Positions 62,525 through 64,000 of a stretch of DNA of 64,000 nt are shown here, in pieces; the first letter of the stretch is position 1, and each line of letters begins with the position of its first letter. The notes under the pieces are model-generated. The model ran no database searches, was not told the origin of the DNA, and was given only the letters and a program-made list of their open reading frames with translations. The DNA comes from Nocardia terrae. GTDB lineage: Bacteria > Actinomycetota > Actinomycetes > Mycobacteriales > Mycobacteriaceae. The position numbers and the translations under genes were made by a program. The stretch covers positions 1,116,001 to 1,180,000 of the forward strand of contig NZ_WRPP01000001.1 of NCBI RefSeq assembly GCF_009760405.1. Direction: 5' to 3'.

Positions 62525-63217
62525 CTAGCCGCGCTCGGCCAGCAGCAGCTGCGCGAACTCGGTGATGGACGGCACGACATGGGTCGCACCGGCGGAGCGC
62601 AGTTGCTCCTCGTCGTGGGCTCCGGTGAGGGTTCCGGCCACGATGCGCGCCCCGGCCGAGAGCCCGGTGCCGATATCGCTGGCCGTATCACCCAGCACCG
62701 CAACGCGATCCACGGCGTCGATGCCCAGTCGCAGCACAGCGGTGAGCACCATGTCCGGGTAGGGGCGGCCGCGACCGGCGTCGGAGGGAGCCAGGGTCAG
62801 ATCGGCGATGTCGTTCCAGCCCAGCACTTCCAGCAGTTTGTCCTGGGTCTCGCGACTGAAGCCGGTGGTCAGCGCCACCTTGATGCCCGCCGCCCGCAGC
62901 GCCGAGATGGCTTCGGCGGCACCGGGAATCGGGCTGACGCCGGTCTCGGCGGCGAGTTCGGCGTAGGCGGCCTCGAAGGCCGCGTTGCCCGCCTGCGCGC
63001 GCTCCTCGTCACCACCGGTCAGTGCGCGGAAGACGACGATCTTGGACTGGCCCATGGTGTCGACGACGTACTGCCGGGCGGCTTCGCGCTCGGGCCCCTG
63101 TTCGGGGATGCCCGCCGCGGTGGCGGCCCGTTCGAAGGACCGGATGACCAGCCCGTCGTCTTCGACGGTGGTGCCCGCCATGTCGAGCACGGCGAGGTCG
63201 ATCTGCTTGTCGGACAC
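62525..63217 (-). CDS. phosphonatase-like HAD hydrolase
   Basis: A 230-residue HAD-superfamily enzyme. Motif I is DMAGTTVEDDG with nucleophile D12 and DMAGT as in phosphonoacetaldehyde hydrolase; motif II is in ALTTGFSRETQ and motifs III and IV in GRPYPDMVL and VAVLGDTASDIG. The length and motifs fit the phosphonatase-like subgroup (TIGR03351) found beside FAD oxidoreductases and AEP transporters, rather than canonical PhnX with its Schiff-base lysine. It probably cleaves the C-P bond of a phosphonoaldehyde or a related phosphorylated product. GTG 63217 lies 22 bases after the oxidoreductase stop. Confidence 0.85.
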   Translation of the reverse strand: MSDKQIDLAVLDMAGTTVEDDGLVIRSFERAATAAGIPEQGPEREAARQYVVDTMGQSKIVVFRALTGGDEERAQAGNAAFEAAYAELAAETGVSPIPGAAEAISALRAAGIKVALTTGFSRETQDKLLEVLGWNDIADLTLAPSDAGRGRPYPDMVLTAVLRLGIDAVDRVAVLGDTASDIGTGLSAGARIVAGTLTGAHDEEQLRSAGATHVVPSITEFAQLLLAERG

Positions 63218-63239
63218 GGTGATTCCTTCGCTGTTCGGA

Positions 63240-64000
63240 TCAGAGCTCGAGCAGGTCGGCGGTCTCTTCGCCGAGCGCGGGCCCCAGCGTCATACCGCGC
63301 CCGCCCGGGCCGGTGATCACCCAGACGTTGTCGGCGGCCCGCGCGCGGGTGACGATGGCCCCCGGATCGATGGACTGGCTGTAGACCCCGGCCCAGCGCC
63401 GCACGATCGGCGGCAGCTTGCGGCCCAGCAGCTCCTCCATCACGCCGGTGAGGTGCTCGTAGGGGGCCTCGTCGACGTCGAAGGTGAACGGCTCGTCGTA
63501 CTCGTGGGTGTCGCCGATGGTGAGTCCGCCGTGCAGGCGCTGCACGGCCAGCAGCTGCATCTTGTGCTGGGCCGCGGTGAACGGCTGCGCCTCTTCGCGA
63601 TTCAGCTTGTCCAGCTCGGGGCCCGCGAAGGCCGGGTAGTAGCGGAAGCTGTCGCCGTCGGCGATGGCGGTGGTGAGCGGTTCGCCCAGGGGAGCGGTCT
63701 GCATCATCTGCAGCCGTACCCGGCGCACCGGAATGTCCCCCACCAGTTCACGAGTCAGGCCCGCGTGCGCCGCGCCCGGGCAGACCAGGACCAGATCGCC
63801 CTCGTGGCGGCGGCCGCGGTCGTCGACGACGGTGGTGCCGGTGAGAGTGCGCGCCTCGGTCCCCGCGAAGAAGGTGTAGCGCTCGCTGGCCTCCATGTAG
63901 CGGCGCAGCGCGGGCAGCGCCTGCCGCGACTCCACCGCGGCGTCGGCCGAACAGTGCAGGCCCGCAAGGAACTTGCCGCGCAGCGCGGGGTTGAGCGCGC
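63240..64000 (-). CDS. FAD-dependent oxidoreductase of phosphonate catabolism (5' truncated)
   Basis: The frame runs through the window end (64000), so the N-terminal FAD-binding Rossmann motif is outside; 253 codons are visible. They show the DAO-family C-terminal half: DRGRRHEGDLVLVCPGAAH, FRYYPAFAGPEL, QRLHGGLTIGDTHEYD, RRWAGVYSQSID and the final FAD-contact ITGPGGRGMTLGPALGEETA. This resembles the oxidoreductases (TIGR03364 type) that accompany phosphonatase-like hydrolases and are thought to oxidise N-alkyl aminoethylphosphonates to the aldehyde. It heads the visible part of the operon. The substrate is inferred from neighbours. Confidence 0.85.
   Translation of the reverse strand, partial: ALNPALRGKFLAGLHCSADAAVESRQALPALRRYMEASERYTFFAGTEARTLTGTTVVDDRGRRHEGDLVLVCPGAAHAGLTRELVGDIPVRRVRLQMMQTAPLGEPLTTAIADGDSFRYYPAFAGPELDKLNREEAQPFTAAQHKMQLLAVQRLHGGLTIGDTHEYDEPFTFDVDEAPYEHLTGVMEELLGRKLPPIVRRWAGVYSQSIDPGAIVTRARAADNVWVITGPGGRGMTLGPALGEETADLLEL

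Overview
The window is about 70% G+C, with dense coding on both strands, many GTG starts, four-base ATGA/GTGA gene overlaps and several starts sitting 5-8 bases after a TANNNT box (leaderless genes). The block dxr - rip1 - ispG - GNAT - penicillin-binding lipoprotein (about 21.0-33.1 kb) has the order known from Mycobacterium tuberculosis (Rv2870c-Rv2864c). With the LCP, ESX-type, XRE/DUF5753 and DUF4254 proteins and a large NRPS, this points to a mycolic-acid actinobacterium, most likely Nocardia or a close relative. No rRNA, tRNA, CRISPR array or intact insertion sequence was seen.

Layout. 0-5 kb: the C-terminal part of a PknK-type kinase/MalT-like regulator cut by the window edge, an AraC regulator, a degenerate tandem repeat and an LtrA membrane protein. 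5-15.3 kb: an alpha/beta hydrolase with a divergent HTH regulator and shared operator, an amidohydrolase, small membrane proteins, a DedA protein, and an MMPL exporter divergent from a TetR regulator. 15.4-20.4 kb: a Tat-exported purple-acid-phosphatase-like enzyme, a CtaG-like protein, two paralogous secreted proteins and a small secreted protein.

20.5-33.3 kb: the MEP-pathway/cell-envelope block. Two toxin-like cassettes flank ispG and interrupt the usual order. Between rip1 and ispG, on the minus strand, lie endonuclease V, a lipoprotein with a HINT autoprotease and a C-terminal nucleic-acid-deaminase-like domain, and a one-base-overlapping small gene that is probably its immunity partner. 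Between ispG and the GNAT gene lies a secreted-toxin candidate (helical ESX-type N-terminus plus an Amidase_6-like cysteine domain), a three-helix membrane protein and an EspC-like small protein, all overlapping.

33.5-53.6 kb (minus strand): a nitrobindin-like protein, an LCP ligase, and a three-module NRPS of about 4,480 residues (C-A-T-E, C-A-T, C-A-T-E, thioesterase). The NRPS stop overlaps the start of an ABC ATPase, which overlaps two permeases in turn, so synthesis and export of a short D-L-D peptide appear coupled. A stand-alone fragment of an adenylation domain and a REP-like hairpin lie just upstream, and an XRE/DUF5753 regulator with a palindromic operator lies beyond.

53.8-58.0 kb: a DUF4254 protein, an ESX-type small protein, a LysE exporter, a membrane-anchored kinase-like protein and an internally deleted tnpB relic. 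58.0-64.0 kb (minus strand): a phosphonate uptake and breakdown operon (two permeases, ATPase, binding lipoprotein, phosphonatase-like HAD hydrolase, FAD oxidoreductase cut by the window edge), probably for 2-aminoethylphosphonate or an N-alkyl derivative.
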